Source: Methyloversatilis universalis FAM5 (GTDB taxonomy: Bacteria > Pseudomonadota > Gammaproteobacteria > Burkholderiales > Rhodocyclaceae). From it: a stretch of 64,000 nucleotides of DNA. The stretch is from NCBI RefSeq assembly GCF_000214035.2, contig NZ_AFHG01000052.1:62001-126000 (forward strand), written 5' to 3'. The notes below the pieces were generated by a model. The model did not search any database. It was given only the letters and a program-made list of their open reading frames with translations, and was not told the DNA's origin. This document shows, piece after piece, positions 16,042 to 24,780 of this stretch. Numbering within the stretch: position 1 is the stretch's first letter; every line of letters begins with the position of its first letter. The position numbers and the translations under genes are program-made.

Positions 16042-16730
16042 GCGTCGATCGGGCTCGGTTCGTCACCCGCGAAGGGCAGGAAGGGCCCGGTGCCGCTGTG
16101 TTCCGCGCTGGAGGCCGGCACGAAGGCGCCGCGATGCACGTCGAACACGTGCACTTCGCCGTCCTCGATCACGTAGTGCCAGCCGTGCAGCGCGATGCGA
16201 CCGGCGTCCACGCCGGCGCGCACCATGGGGTAGTCCATCAGCCGTTCCAGCTGCAGCACCACCGCGCGCTGTTCGGTGCGCCGCAGCGCCTCGTCGGTGA
16301 GCTGCACCGGCAGCACCGCCTCGCGGCCGAGGTCGAGCCAGGCATTGAGATTGGGCGCCTCGGCGCTCACGCCCTCGTACAGCGCGCGCACGCCGCCGCA
16401 GTGGCTGTGGCCGCACACCACGATGTGGGCCACTTTCAGGTTGAGTACCGCGTATTCGATGGCGGCAGAGGTGCCGTGGAAACCGGCCAGCTGGCCCTGA
16501 CGCGTGCTGCCGTCGTAGGGCGGCACGAAGGCGCCGACATTGCGCACGATGAACAGCTCGCCCGGGCCGGTGCCGGTCAGCAGATAGGGCACCAGCCGTG
16601 AATCCGAACAGCCGATGAACAGGATGGTCGGGTGCTGCCCGTCGCGCACCAGATGCTGGAAGCGGTCCTGCACGCCGGGAAAGGTGTGGTCGTGGAAGCG
16701 GCGCAGGCGGGTCAGCAGTTCGTCGGGCAT
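16035..16730 (-). CDS. can: Beta-class carbonic anhydrase
   Basis: A 231-residue beta-carbonic anhydrase interconverting CO2 and bicarbonate. The zinc ligands are Cys41 (in the CSDSR motif, with the Asp43/Arg45 dyad), His108 and Cys111 (HSHCGG). Length and motifs match the family. It would supply bicarbonate for carboxylations or CO2 for fixation, consistent with the cbb genes in the window. It lies 72 bp downstream of the PPIase at the end of the nar operon and may be read through from it. Confidence 0.93.
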   Translation of the reverse strand: MPDELLTRLRRFHDHTFPGVQDRFQHLVRDGQHPTILFIGCSDSRLVPYLLTGTGPGELFIVRNVGAFVPPYDGSTRQGQLAGFHGTSAAIEYAVLNLKVAHIVVCGHSHCGGVRALYEGVSAEAPNLNAWLDLGREAVLPVQLTDEALRRTEQRAVVLQLERLMDYPMVRAGVDAGRIALHGWHYVIEDGEVHVFDVHRGAFVPASSAEHSGTGPFLPFAGDEPSPIDAW

Positions 16731-16802
16731 GGCGTTTTCCGGAAAGGCCGGGCCGGCGGGCGCCGCGGATGTGGAGGGCGCGCCGCCGGTTTCATCGTGC
16801 GT

Positions 16803-17582
16803 CTACTGCACCAGCGGAGTGTCGGCCATGTCCATGTCCACGCCTTCAAGCGTGGCGTGGCCGGCCAGCAGCGCCACGTACTGGCGCAGCGCGGTGGCGA
16901 AGCTCTGCTGGCGCAGCGAGGCGGCCACGGTGGCGCGGACTTCCTCGAAGGGCAGCACGGTGCCGGCTTCGCGTTCCTGCACGTCGATCACGTGGAAGCC
17001 GAAGCGGCTGTGCACCAGGCGCGGCAGCACGCCGATGTCCGGCTGGCCGAAGATGGCGCGGGCGAATTCCGGCACCACCTCTTCCGGCGCCAGCCAGCCG
17101 AGGTCGCCGCCGCGTTCGCTGCTCGGGCAGTTGGAGCACGCACGGGCCGCCTCCGGGAAGGGGTCTTCGCCGTCGGCGTGCGCGCGCACCTCGACCAGCA
17201 CCGCTTCGGCGCGGCTGCGCAGCGCGTTCACGTCCACGCCTTCAGTCACCGCGAACAGGATGTGGCGCATCCGCGCACGCTGGCCCACGGTGTAGCGCCC
17301 GAGGTGGGCGGCGTGGTGACGGCGGCAGGCCTCTTCCGACGGCTCGGGCACCTGCACCGCCTGACCGATCAGCGTGTCGATGGCCACCGCCGCCTCTTCC
17401 GAAATAAGTCCGTCGGCCGACTGGGTGTCGTCCGCAGACAGCAGGCCGGCCTTCTGCGCGGCCTGACGCAGCAGTTCGGTGCAGGCGCGGTTGCGCAGCT
17501 CGTCCTGCGGCAGGTCTTCGTCCGGGCCGCTGATCGCGATGCCGTTGACCCGCGCGACGCGGCTGTCTTGGGTGGACTGCAT
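16803..17582 (-). CDS. Parvulin-type peptidyl-prolyl isomerase of the nar operon
   Basis: A 259-residue protein with a parvulin (rotamase) domain in the C-terminal half: the RMRHILFAV strand near residue 103, CSNCPSSERGGDLGWL near 155-170 and HSRFGFHVIDV near 200. The N-terminal part is helical, as in NifM-like PPIases. It is often the last gene of narGHJI operons in beta- and gammaproteobacteria and is thought to assist folding or maturation of the nitrate reductase. No signal peptide is seen, so it should be cytoplasmic. ATG 17582 has a GAGGAG site. A longer frame would run through a hairpin. The narI-PPIase gap holds a 12-bp perfect inverted repeat. Confidence 0.85.
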   Translation of the reverse strand: MQSTQDSRVARVNGIAISGPDEDLPQDELRNRACTELLRQAAQKAGLLSADDTQSADGLISEEAAVAIDTLIGQAVQVPEPSEEACRRHHAAHLGRYTVGQRARMRHILFAVTEGVDVNALRSRAEAVLVEVRAHADGEDPFPEAARACSNCPSSERGGDLGWLAPEEVVPEFARAIFGQPDIGVLPRLVHSRFGFHVIDVQEREAGTVLPFEEVRATVAASLRQQSFATALRQYVALLAGHATLEGVDMDMADTPLVQ

Positions 17583-17607
17583 GGGTTCTCCTCGTGGTGT
17601 CGGTTCT

Positions 17608-17642
17608 GTCGTGGGTACGACCGCTGCGGCCGTACCCACGAC
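17608..17642. repeat. Perfect 12-bp inverted repeat between narI and the PPIase gene
   Basis: Arms GTCGTGGGTACG (17608-17619) and CGTACCCACGAC (17631-17642) flank an 11-nt loop that itself contains CCG/CGG. There is no T-run in either direction, so it is more likely an mRNA processing or stabilising hairpin than a terminator. Confidence 0.6.
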
Positions 17643-17691
17643 TGTCTACCAGATAAGCGGCGTCCGCGGCGTGACCGCGGCCGGCACCGGT

Positions 17692-18429
17692 TCAGATGCC
17701 GGCGCCCGGCTGCCGCGGCTGGTTGTGGCCGGCCGGCAGGTTGAGCCGGCGGGCGCGCACCACCTGATACGGGCGGAACACGTAGAACACCGACGCGAAG
17801 CCGCTCCACACATGCACCAGACGGGTGAAGGGGAACACCAGGAAGATGGTCATGCCGAGGAACATGTGGGTCTTGAACACCCATCCGGCTTCAGCCAGCA
17901 GTTCCGGCGCGCCGGCGCGGAAGGTGACGATGCGCTGCGCCCATTCGGCCAGCCGCAGCATCATGCTGCCGTCCAGGTGCTGGGCCGACAGCGGGATGGT
18001 GGCCAGACCCAGCAGCAGCTGCACCCACAGCAGCAGCGCGATCACGATGTCGCTGGTTTTGGAGGTGGCGCGGATGCGCGGCTCGGTCAGCCGGCGGTGC
18101 AGCAGCAGCGTGAGGCCGAGGAAGCCCAGCAGGCCGGCGATGCCGCCGGTCACCATGGCCACCAGCTGCTTGGCACCGGCGCCGATGAAGTGCTCGTACA
18201 CCGCGTGCGGCGTGAGCATGCCGAAGAAGTGCCCGAAGAACAGGAAGAGCACACCGATGTGGAACAGGTTGCTGCCCAGCCGCAGCTGGCCGCGGCGCAG
18301 CAGCTGCGACGAGTCGCTCTTCCAGGTGTACTGGTCGCGATCGAAGCGCAGCAGGCTGCCGATGAAGAACACCGCGAGGCAGATGTAGGGGTAGTAGCCG
18401 AACAGCAGGTTGTCGAGCCAGGACGTCAT
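17692..18429 (-). CDS. narI: Respiratory nitrate reductase gamma subunit (cytochrome b)
   Basis: A 245-residue five-helix membrane subunit that binds two b-type hemes, oxidises quinol at the periplasmic side and passes electrons to NarH. It begins MTSWLDNLLFGYYPYI, and histidine-bearing helices (FHIGVLFLFFGHFFG, and KTHMFLGMTIFLVFPFTRLVH) supply the heme ligands. Length is normal (E. coli 225). Its start overlaps the narJ stop by 4 bp. Confidence 0.96.
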   Translation of the reverse strand: MTSWLDNLLFGYYPYICLAVFFIGSLLRFDRDQYTWKSDSSQLLRRGQLRLGSNLFHIGVLFLFFGHFFGMLTPHAVYEHFIGAGAKQLVAMVTGGIAGLLGFLGLTLLLHRRLTEPRIRATSKTSDIVIALLLWVQLLLGLATIPLSAQHLDGSMMLRLAEWAQRIVTFRAGAPELLAEAGWVFKTHMFLGMTIFLVFPFTRLVHVWSGFASVFYVFRPYQVVRARRLNLPAGHNQPRQPGAGI

Positions 18430-19124
18430 GATTGCGCTCCTTGGGTGACCGGGGTCTTGCGAACGATGTGGACGGGGCGGGTGACCGGCTGGTGCGTGCC
18501 CGGGCGCGCCTGGCCCTGGGTCGAACAGCCGCCGAAGGCTTCCGGCTCGGCCCAGCTGTCGTCCAGCGCTTCGTCGTCGGCGATCTTCACCGCCTGCGCG
18601 CGCTCGCCCGCCAGTTCGATCAGTGCGCCGATCACGCTGGCGTAACGGCTTTCACGCTTCACCAGCGCGGTGAACAGCGCGTTCAGGATGTGGGTCATTT
18701 CCGCCAGGAAGGCGCGCGCCTCCTTGGGCGGCTGGGTGGAGGCGAATTCCAGCACCACCGGCAGGTAGTCCGGCAGTTCGGCCGGGCCCAGATGCAGACC
18801 CGCCTTCTCGTAGGTCTGCGCCAGATCGATCATGGCCGGGCCGCGGTCGCGCGAATCGCCATGCACATGCTCGAACAGGTGCAGCGAGGTCGAGCGGCCG
18901 CGGTCGAACAGTTCGACATAGGCCGCTTCGGCCTCGATGGCGTCCTGCCGCTGCAGCAGGTCGATCAGCGCATCCAGTTCCGCCAGCCGGGACGCGGACA
19001 GTGCCGCCTCGTCGCGCACCGCCTGCGCGATCTGCGGCAGCAGCCCGCGCAGGCCGGCGTCCGGATAGCCGATCAGCAGCGCGCAGGCGCGCAGCGTGTG
19101 GGTCATCTTCGGTGGACTAAACAT
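18426..19124 (-). CDS. narJ: Nitrate reductase assembly chaperone NarJ
   Basis: A 232-residue TorD/NarJ-family chaperone that binds NarG and is needed for molybdenum cofactor insertion and membrane attachment of NarGH. The family signature is visible: LLIGYPDAGL near the start, YVELFDRGRSTSLHLFEHVHGDSRDRG around residue 90 and the LPDYLPVVLEF segment. I place the start at ATG 19124, preceded by GAGGA with an 8-base gap. The reading frame extends further upstream into a repeat-containing spacer and that extension is not NarJ-like. Confidence 0.93.
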   Translation of the reverse strand: MFSPPKMTHTLRACALLIGYPDAGLRGLLPQIAQAVRDEAALSASRLAELDALIDLLQRQDAIEAEAAYVELFDRGRSTSLHLFEHVHGDSRDRGPAMIDLAQTYEKAGLHLGPAELPDYLPVVLEFASTQPPKEARAFLAEMTHILNALFTALVKRESRYASVIGALIELAGERAQAVKIADDEALDDSWAEPEAFGGCSTQGQARPGTHQPVTRPVHIVRKTPVTQGAQS

Positions 19125-19357
19125 TGAGAGGGTCCTCATGAACGAGTTGGGGAGGACATGCGCACGGTCCGCCAAGCGAAGGGCAATCGGCGCCTGCAGG
19201 TGAGAACGCGCTGCCCGCCGGGCCGCCCCAAGGGCGAGCGCAGCCCCCTTGGCGGGGGTTAGGCAGGGGTTGCGCAGCACATGTGCTACGCCTGCCGAAC
19301 GGGCCGGCTGTGCAAAGCCGGCCCTGCGCGAACGCAGTGAGCGTGGGGGGCCTCATC
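19125..19357. other. narH-narJ spacer rich in inverted repeats
   Basis: This 233-bp spacer is unusual inside narGHJI, where gaps are normally a few bases. It holds a GC-rich imperfect dyad (about 19225-19257, CGCCCCAAGGG facing CCCTTGGCGGGG), a perfect 12-bp palindrome AGCACATGTGCT (19276-19287) and a perfect 9-bp inverted repeat (19301-19309/19316-19324, GGGCCGGCT facing AGCCGGCCC). No gene is supported. It looks like an inserted intergenic repeat element of the palindromic kind common in betaproteobacteria. Confidence 0.6.
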
Positions 19358-20881
19358 TCAGACCACCGCCTTGATGGGAATGGTGCGGCGCTTCGAACCA
19401 CCGAACAGGCTGGTGTCCGAACTGCCTTCCGAACAGCCGTTGCCGAAGGAGAAGCCGCAGCCGCCGCGCACGTCGAAGGCGTTCTCGGCGTATTCGCGGT
19501 GGGTGCTCGGAATGACGAAGCGGTCCTCGTAATTGGCGATGGCCATCACGTGGTACATGTCTTCCACCTCGGCCTGGCTGAGACCGACCTGCTTCAGCGC
19601 GGCCAGATCGATGCGGTTATCGACATGCTTGGTGCGCTGGTAGGCGCGCATGGCCAGCATGCGTTCGAGCGCCCGCACCACCGGCTGGGTGTCGCCGGCG
19701 GTGAGCAGGTTGGCCAGATACTTCACCGGGATGCGCAGCTGGTTCACGTCCGGGATTTCGCCGTTGCTGCCGATCTGGCCGGCATTGGCGGCGGCGGTGA
19801 TCGGCGACAGCGGCGGCACGTACCACACCATGGGCAGCGTGCGGTATTCCGGGTGCAGCGGCAGCGCCACCTTCCACTCGACCGCCATCTTGTACACCGG
19901 GCTGCGGCGGGCGGCTTCCATCCACGAATCGGGGATGCCGTCGGCGCGCGCCTGTTCGATCACGTCCGGATCGTTCGGGTCGAGGAAGATGTCGAGCTGG
20001 GCCTGGTAGAGGTCGCGGTCGTGTTCGACCGAAGCCGCTTCCTGGATGCGGTCTGCGTCATACAGCAGAACGCCGAGGTAGCGGATGCGGCCGACGCATG
20101 TTTCCGAGCACACGGTGGGCTGGCCGGCCTCGATGCGCGGGTAGCAGAAGATGCACTTCTCGGCCTTGCCGCTCTGCCAGTTGTAGTAGATCTTCTTGTA
20201 CGGGCAGCCGGACACGCACATGCGCCAGCCGCGGCACTTGTCCTGGTCGATCAGCACGATGCCGTCCTCTTCGCGCTTGTAGATCGAGCCGGACGGGCAG
20301 CTGGCGACGCAGGCCGGGTTCAGGCAGTGCTCGCACAGCCGCGGCAGGTACATCATGAAGGTGTTCTCGAACTGGCCGTAGATGTCCTTCTGCACCTCGT
20401 CGAAGTTCTTGTCCTTCGAGCGCTTCGAGAATTCGCCGCCGAGAATCTCTTCCCAGTTCGGACCCCACTCGATCTTTTCCATGCGCTGACCGGTGATCAG
20501 GCTGCGCGGCCGTGCGGTCGGCGTCGCCTTCATTTCGGGCGCCGACTGCAGGTGGTCGTAGTCGAAGGTGAAGGGCTCGTAGTAGTCGTCGATTTCCGGC
20601 AGGTGCGGGTTGGCGAAGATTTTCATCAGCAGCTGCCACTTGCCGCCCTGGCGCGGCACGATGGAGCCGTCGGCACGGCGCATCCAGCCGCCCTGCCACT
20701 TGTCCTGGTTCTCCCATTCCTTCGGGTAGCCGATGCCGGGCTTGGTTTCGACGTTGTTGAACCAGGCGTATTCCATGCCGGGCCGGCTGGTCCACACGTT
20801 CTTGCAGGTGACCGAACAGGTGTGGCAGCCGATGCACTTGTCGAGATTGAGCACCATGCCGATCTGTGCGCGTATTTTCAT
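19358..20881 (-). CDS. narH: Respiratory nitrate reductase beta subunit
   Basis: A 507-residue iron-sulfur subunit carrying electrons from NarI to NarG on the cytoplasmic face. Four cysteine clusters are visible: CIGCHTCSVTC near the N-terminus; CEHCLNPACVASCP; CRGWRMCVSGCP, where Trp replaces a Cys as expected for the 3Fe-4S cluster; and CIFCYPR with CSETCVGR. Length matches E. coli NarH (512). GGAGAG precedes ATG 20881, and narG ends 11 bp upstream. Confidence 0.97.
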   Translation of the reverse strand: MKIRAQIGMVLNLDKCIGCHTCSVTCKNVWTSRPGMEYAWFNNVETKPGIGYPKEWENQDKWQGGWMRRADGSIVPRQGGKWQLLMKIFANPHLPEIDDYYEPFTFDYDHLQSAPEMKATPTARPRSLITGQRMEKIEWGPNWEEILGGEFSKRSKDKNFDEVQKDIYGQFENTFMMYLPRLCEHCLNPACVASCPSGSIYKREEDGIVLIDQDKCRGWRMCVSGCPYKKIYYNWQSGKAEKCIFCYPRIEAGQPTVCSETCVGRIRYLGVLLYDADRIQEAASVEHDRDLYQAQLDIFLDPNDPDVIEQARADGIPDSWMEAARRSPVYKMAVEWKVALPLHPEYRTLPMVWYVPPLSPITAAANAGQIGSNGEIPDVNQLRIPVKYLANLLTAGDTQPVVRALERMLAMRAYQRTKHVDNRIDLAALKQVGLSQAEVEDMYHVMAIANYEDRFVIPSTHREYAENAFDVRGGCGFSFGNGCSEGSSDTSLFGGSKRRTIPIKAVV

Positions 20882-20892
20882 GTCATCTCTCC

Positions 20893-23800
20893 TTACGCGT
20901 GGGCGGTGTCGGTGGCGGCTTCGCCGTCGAGCCAGTCGACGCGCTTCATCTTGCGCACCACCACGAATTCGTCGCGGTTGGTGCCGATGGTTCCGTAGTA
21001 GTTGAAGCCGTACGAAAGCTGGGCGTAGCCGCCGATCATGTGGGTGGGCTTGAGCACGATGCGGGTGACCGAGTTGTGGATGCCGCCGCGCGCGCCGGTG
21101 ATTTCCGATCCCGGCGTGTTGATGATCTTTTCCTGTGCGTGGTACATGAGCACCATGCCCGGGTTCACCCGCTGACTCACCACCGCACGGGCGGTGATCG
21201 CGCCATTCACGTTGAACAGTTCCACCCAGTCGTTATCGACGATGCCCGCGCGCTTCGCGTCGTCCTCCGACAGCCAGATCACCGGACCGCCGCGGTTCAG
21301 CGTCAGCATGTGCAGGTTGTCGCTGTAGGTGGAGTGGATGCCCCACTTCTGGTGCGGCGTGATGAAGTTGAGCTGGATCTCCGGATTGCCGTTCGGCTTG
21401 ATGCCGGCGATCTCGCCGGTGGTCTTCAGGTCGACCGGCGGGCGGTAGCTCACGAAGCCTTCACCGAAGGCGCGCATCCACGGGTGATCCTGGTAGAACT
21501 GCTGGCGGCCGGTCAGCGTGCGCCATGGGATCAGTTCATGCACGTTGGTGTAGCCGGCGTTGTACGACACCTTCTCGCTTTCCAGACCGGACCAGGTCGG
21601 CGACGAAATGATCTTGCGCGGCTGCGCCTGGATGTCGCGGAAGCGGATCTTCTCGTCTTCGCGGTAGATGGCCAGGTGCTCGTGTTCGCGGCCGGTCTGC
21701 TTGCCGAGCGCCTTCCACGCCTTGACCGCGACCTGACCGTTGGTTTCCGGCGCCAGCATCATCACCACCTCGCAGGCGTCGATGTCGCTGTCGATGCGCG
21801 GCATGCCCTTGGTCACGCCCTCTTCGGTCACCAGGCCGTTCAGTTCGCCGAGCTGGCGTACCTCGTCCTGGGTGTTCCAGGCGATGCCCTTGCCACCGTT
21901 GCCCACCTTGCTCATCAGCGGTCCGACCGCGGTGAAGCGCTTGTAGACATTCGGATAGTCGCGTTCGACCACCGTCATCTGCGGCGCGGTCTTGCCCGGG
22001 ATGAGGTCGCACTCGCCGCGCTTCCAGTCGGCGACGCCGAAGGGCTGGGCCAGTTCGGCCGGGCTGTCGTGCATCAGCGGGGTCAGCACCAGCTCGCGTT
22101 CCACGCCGAGATGGCCGACGCACACCTCGCTGAATTTCTTCGCGAAGCCCTTGTAGATGTCCCAGTCACTGCGCGACTGCCAGGCCGGGTCCACCGCGGT
22201 CGACAGCGGGTGGATGAAGGGATGCATGTCGCTGGTGTTGAGATCGTTCTTCTCGTACCAGGTGGCGGTCGGCAGCACGATGTCCGAATACATGCAGGTG
22301 GTGCTCATGCGGAAGTCGAGCGTCACCAGCAGGTCGAGCTTGCCCTCCGGCGCGTGCTCGTGCCAGCGCACTTCGGCCGGCTTCGCGTCATCCACGCCCA
22401 GGTCCTTGCCCTGCACGCCGTTGCTGGTGCCCAGCAGGTGCTTCAGGAAGTACTCGTGGCCCTTGCCGCTGGAGCCGAGGATGTTGGAGCGCCACACGAA
22501 CATGTTGCGCGGCCAGTTCTGCGGTGCGTCCGGGTCTTCGCAGCTCAGTTCGAGCGTACCGTTCTTGAGGGCGCCGACTGCATAGTCCTTCGGATCGACA
22601 CCGGCGGCGCTGGCGTCACGGACCACCTGCAGCGGATTGGTCTTCAGCTGCGGCGCGCTGGGCAGCCAGCCCATGCGCTCGGCGCGCACGTTGTAGTCGA
22701 TCATGCTGCCCTGCCACTGCGCGGGGTCGGCCAGCGGCGACAGCACTTCCTCGACACCCAGCTTCTCGTAGCGCCACTGGTCGGTGTGCGCGTAGAAGAA
22801 GCTGGTCGAGTTCTGCTGCCGCGGCGGACGTATCCAGTCGAGCGCGAAGGCGAGCGCGGTCCAGCCGGTCTGCGGGCGCAGCTTCTCCTGACCCACGTAG
22901 TGCGCCCAGCCGCCGCCGCTCTGGCCGATGCAGCCGCACATCATCAGCATGTTGATGATGCCGCGGTAGTTCATGTCGCAGTGGTACCAGTGGTTCATCG
23001 CCGCGCCGATGATGACCATGGACTTGCCACGGGTCTTGTCGGCGTTGTCGGCGAACTGGCGGGCAACCGTGATCACCTGATCGCGCGGCACGCCGGTAAT
23101 GCGCTCCTGCCAGGCCGGGGTGTAGGGCGTGTCGTCGTCGTAGCCGGTCGCGCCGGTGTCGTTCGGCAGGCCACGGCCCACGCCGTAGTTGGCCACCTGC
23201 AGGTCGAACACGGTGGCGACCAGGGTGTCGCGCTTGTCGCCGGCCTTGCCGAGCGCGATGCGCTGCACCGGCACGGTACGCAGCAGCACGTCGCCGCCGG
23301 CCTGCGGGCTGTTCTGGAAGTGTTCGTGTTCGGTGCCGCCGAAGTAGGGGAAGGCCACCTGTACGTATTCGACCGGTGAGTTGTCGCCTTCCAGCGCCGA
23401 CAGCTTGAGCTTCACGTCGCCGCCGTGGCGCGCTTCCTTCGCTTCCAGATTCCACTGGCCTGCGTCGGCGCGGCCGTCCGGGCCCCAGCGGAAGCCGATG
23501 GCACCATTCGGCAGCACCACGCGTCCGCCTTCATCGTAGGCGACCGTTTTCCATTCCGGGTTGTTGGCCTGGCCCAGCTTGCCGTTGAAGTCGCTGGCGC
23601 GCACATAGCGGTCGGGTACCAGCACGGTACGGCCGTCCGGCAGCGTGTGCTCCTTCAGCTGCACCAGCATCGGCAGGTCGGTGTAGCGGCGGGCGTAGTC
23701 GTCGAAATACTCGCTGCGGCGCTTGAAGTAGAACTCGTTCAGGATGACGTGGCCCATGGCCATCGCCAGCGCCGCGTCCGTGCCCTGCTTGGGGTGCAGC

Positions 23801-24681
23801 CAGAGGTCGGCCAGCTTGCTGATTTCGGCGTAGTCGGGCGTCACTGCGACCGTCTTGGCGCCCTTGTAGCGGACTTCGGTGAAGAAGTGTGCGTCCGGCG
23901 TGCGGGTCTGCGGAACGTTGGAGCCCCAGGCGATGATGTAGGTCGAGTTGTACCAGTCGGCCGATTCCGGCACGTCGGTCTGTTCGCCCCAGATCTGCGG
24001 GCTGGACGGCGGCAGGTCGCAGTACCAGTCGTAGAAGCTCATGCACACGCCGCCGATCAGGCTGAGGTAACGGCTGCCTGCGGCGTAGCTCACCATGGAC
24101 ATGGCGGGAATCGGCGAGAAACCGATGATGCGGTCCGGGCCGTGCTTCTTGATGGTGTAGACGTTGGCGGCGGCGACCAGCTCGTTCACCTCGTCCCAGC
24201 TGGAACGCACGAAGCCGCCGAGGCCGCGCACCTGCTGGTAGTCACGGCGCTTGGCGTCGTCCTCGACGATGGACGCCCACGCCTCGACCGGGCCGTGCTT
24301 CAGCCGCGCCTCGCGCCAGGTCTTGAGCAGGCGGCCGCGCACCATCGGGTATTTCACGCGGTTGGCGCTGTACAGGTACCAGCTGTAGCTGGCACCGCGC
24401 GCACAGCCGCGCGGCTCGTGGTTGGGCATGTCCCAGCGCGTGCGCGGGTAGTCGGTCTGCTGGGTTTCCCAGGTGACGATGCCGCCCTTGACGTAGATCT
24501 TCCACGAGCATGAGCCCGTGCAGTTCACCCCGTGGGTGGAACGGACGATCTTGTCGTGCGCCCAGCGATCGCGGTAGGCGTCTTCCCAGCTGCGGTCTTC
24601 GCCGGTGGCGATGCCGTGCTCGCCCGAGAAGCTTTCCTTCGGGGCTGAGAAGTGGGTCAGTCGGTCTAGAAAGTGGCTCAT
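20893..24681 (-). CDS. narG: Respiratory nitrate reductase alpha subunit (Mo-bisMGD)
   Basis: A 1262-residue catalytic subunit that reduces nitrate to nitrite in the cytoplasm using molybdenum bis-MGD. The N-terminal FS0 cluster motif HGVNCTGSCSW is at about residues 49-59, and the molybdopterin oxidoreductase and C-terminal MoCo-dinucleotide domains follow (HTPHQKWGIHSTYSDN near 1110). Length matches E. coli NarG (1247). No Tat signal is present, as expected for cytoplasm-facing NarG. GGAG lies upstream of ATG 24681. Confidence 0.97.
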   Translation of the reverse strand: MSHFLDRLTHFSAPKESFSGEHGIATGEDRSWEDAYRDRWAHDKIVRSTHGVNCTGSCSWKIYVKGGIVTWETQQTDYPRTRWDMPNHEPRGCARGASYSWYLYSANRVKYPMVRGRLLKTWREARLKHGPVEAWASIVEDDAKRRDYQQVRGLGGFVRSSWDEVNELVAAANVYTIKKHGPDRIIGFSPIPAMSMVSYAAGSRYLSLIGGVCMSFYDWYCDLPPSSPQIWGEQTDVPESADWYNSTYIIAWGSNVPQTRTPDAHFFTEVRYKGAKTVAVTPDYAEISKLADLWLHPKQGTDAALAMAMGHVILNEFYFKRRSEYFDDYARRYTDLPMLVQLKEHTLPDGRTVLVPDRYVRASDFNGKLGQANNPEWKTVAYDEGGRVVLPNGAIGFRWGPDGRADAGQWNLEAKEARHGGDVKLKLSALEGDNSPVEYVQVAFPYFGGTEHEHFQNSPQAGGDVLLRTVPVQRIALGKAGDKRDTLVATVFDLQVANYGVGRGLPNDTGATGYDDDTPYTPAWQERITGVPRDQVITVARQFADNADKTRGKSMVIIGAAMNHWYHCDMNYRGIINMLMMCGCIGQSGGGWAHYVGQEKLRPQTGWTALAFALDWIRPPRQQNSTSFFYAHTDQWRYEKLGVEEVLSPLADPAQWQGSMIDYNVRAERMGWLPSAPQLKTNPLQVVRDASAAGVDPKDYAVGALKNGTLELSCEDPDAPQNWPRNMFVWRSNILGSSGKGHEYFLKHLLGTSNGVQGKDLGVDDAKPAEVRWHEHAPEGKLDLLVTLDFRMSTTCMYSDIVLPTATWYEKNDLNTSDMHPFIHPLSTAVDPAWQSRSDWDIYKGFAKKFSEVCVGHLGVERELVLTPLMHDSPAELAQPFGVADWKRGECDLIPGKTAPQMTVVERDYPNVYKRFTAVGPLMSKVGNGGKGIAWNTQDEVRQLGELNGLVTEEGVTKGMPRIDSDIDACEVVMMLAPETNGQVAVKAWKALGKQTGREHEHLAIYREDEKIRFRDIQAQPRKIISSPTWSGLESEKVSYNAGYTNVHELIPWRTLTGRQQFYQDHPWMRAFGEGFVSYRPPVDLKTTGEIAGIKPNGNPEIQLNFITPHQKWGIHSTYSDNLHMLTLNRGGPVIWLSEDDAKRAGIVDNDWVELFNVNGAITARAVVSQRVNPGMVLMYHAQEKIINTPGSEITGARGGIHNSVTRIVLKPTHMIGGYAQLSYGFNYYGTIGTNRDEFVVVRKMKRVDWLDGEAATDTAHA

Positions 24682-24739
24682 ATGTACGCTCCGGGCTGAG
24701 TCTTTCGATGAATGTGTCGGTGTGCGTGTCCGGGGCCCG

Positions 24740-24765
24740 GACCGGTACCGCCTGCGGTGCCGGTC
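24740..24765. repeat. Hairpin between narK2 and narG
   Basis: An 11-bp stem with one mismatch (24740-24750 and 24755-24765) and a 4-nt loop sits in the 99-bp gap. With no T-run, it may mark an mRNA processing point between the transporter and enzyme parts of the transcript. Confidence 0.5.
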
Positions 24766-24780
24766 AGCGGGCCGGGGAGG

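Noticed and set aside
20866-23379. Long plus-strand open frame opposite narG
   Set aside because: It is antisense to narG, has no ribosome site or recognisable domain, and is explained by high G+C.
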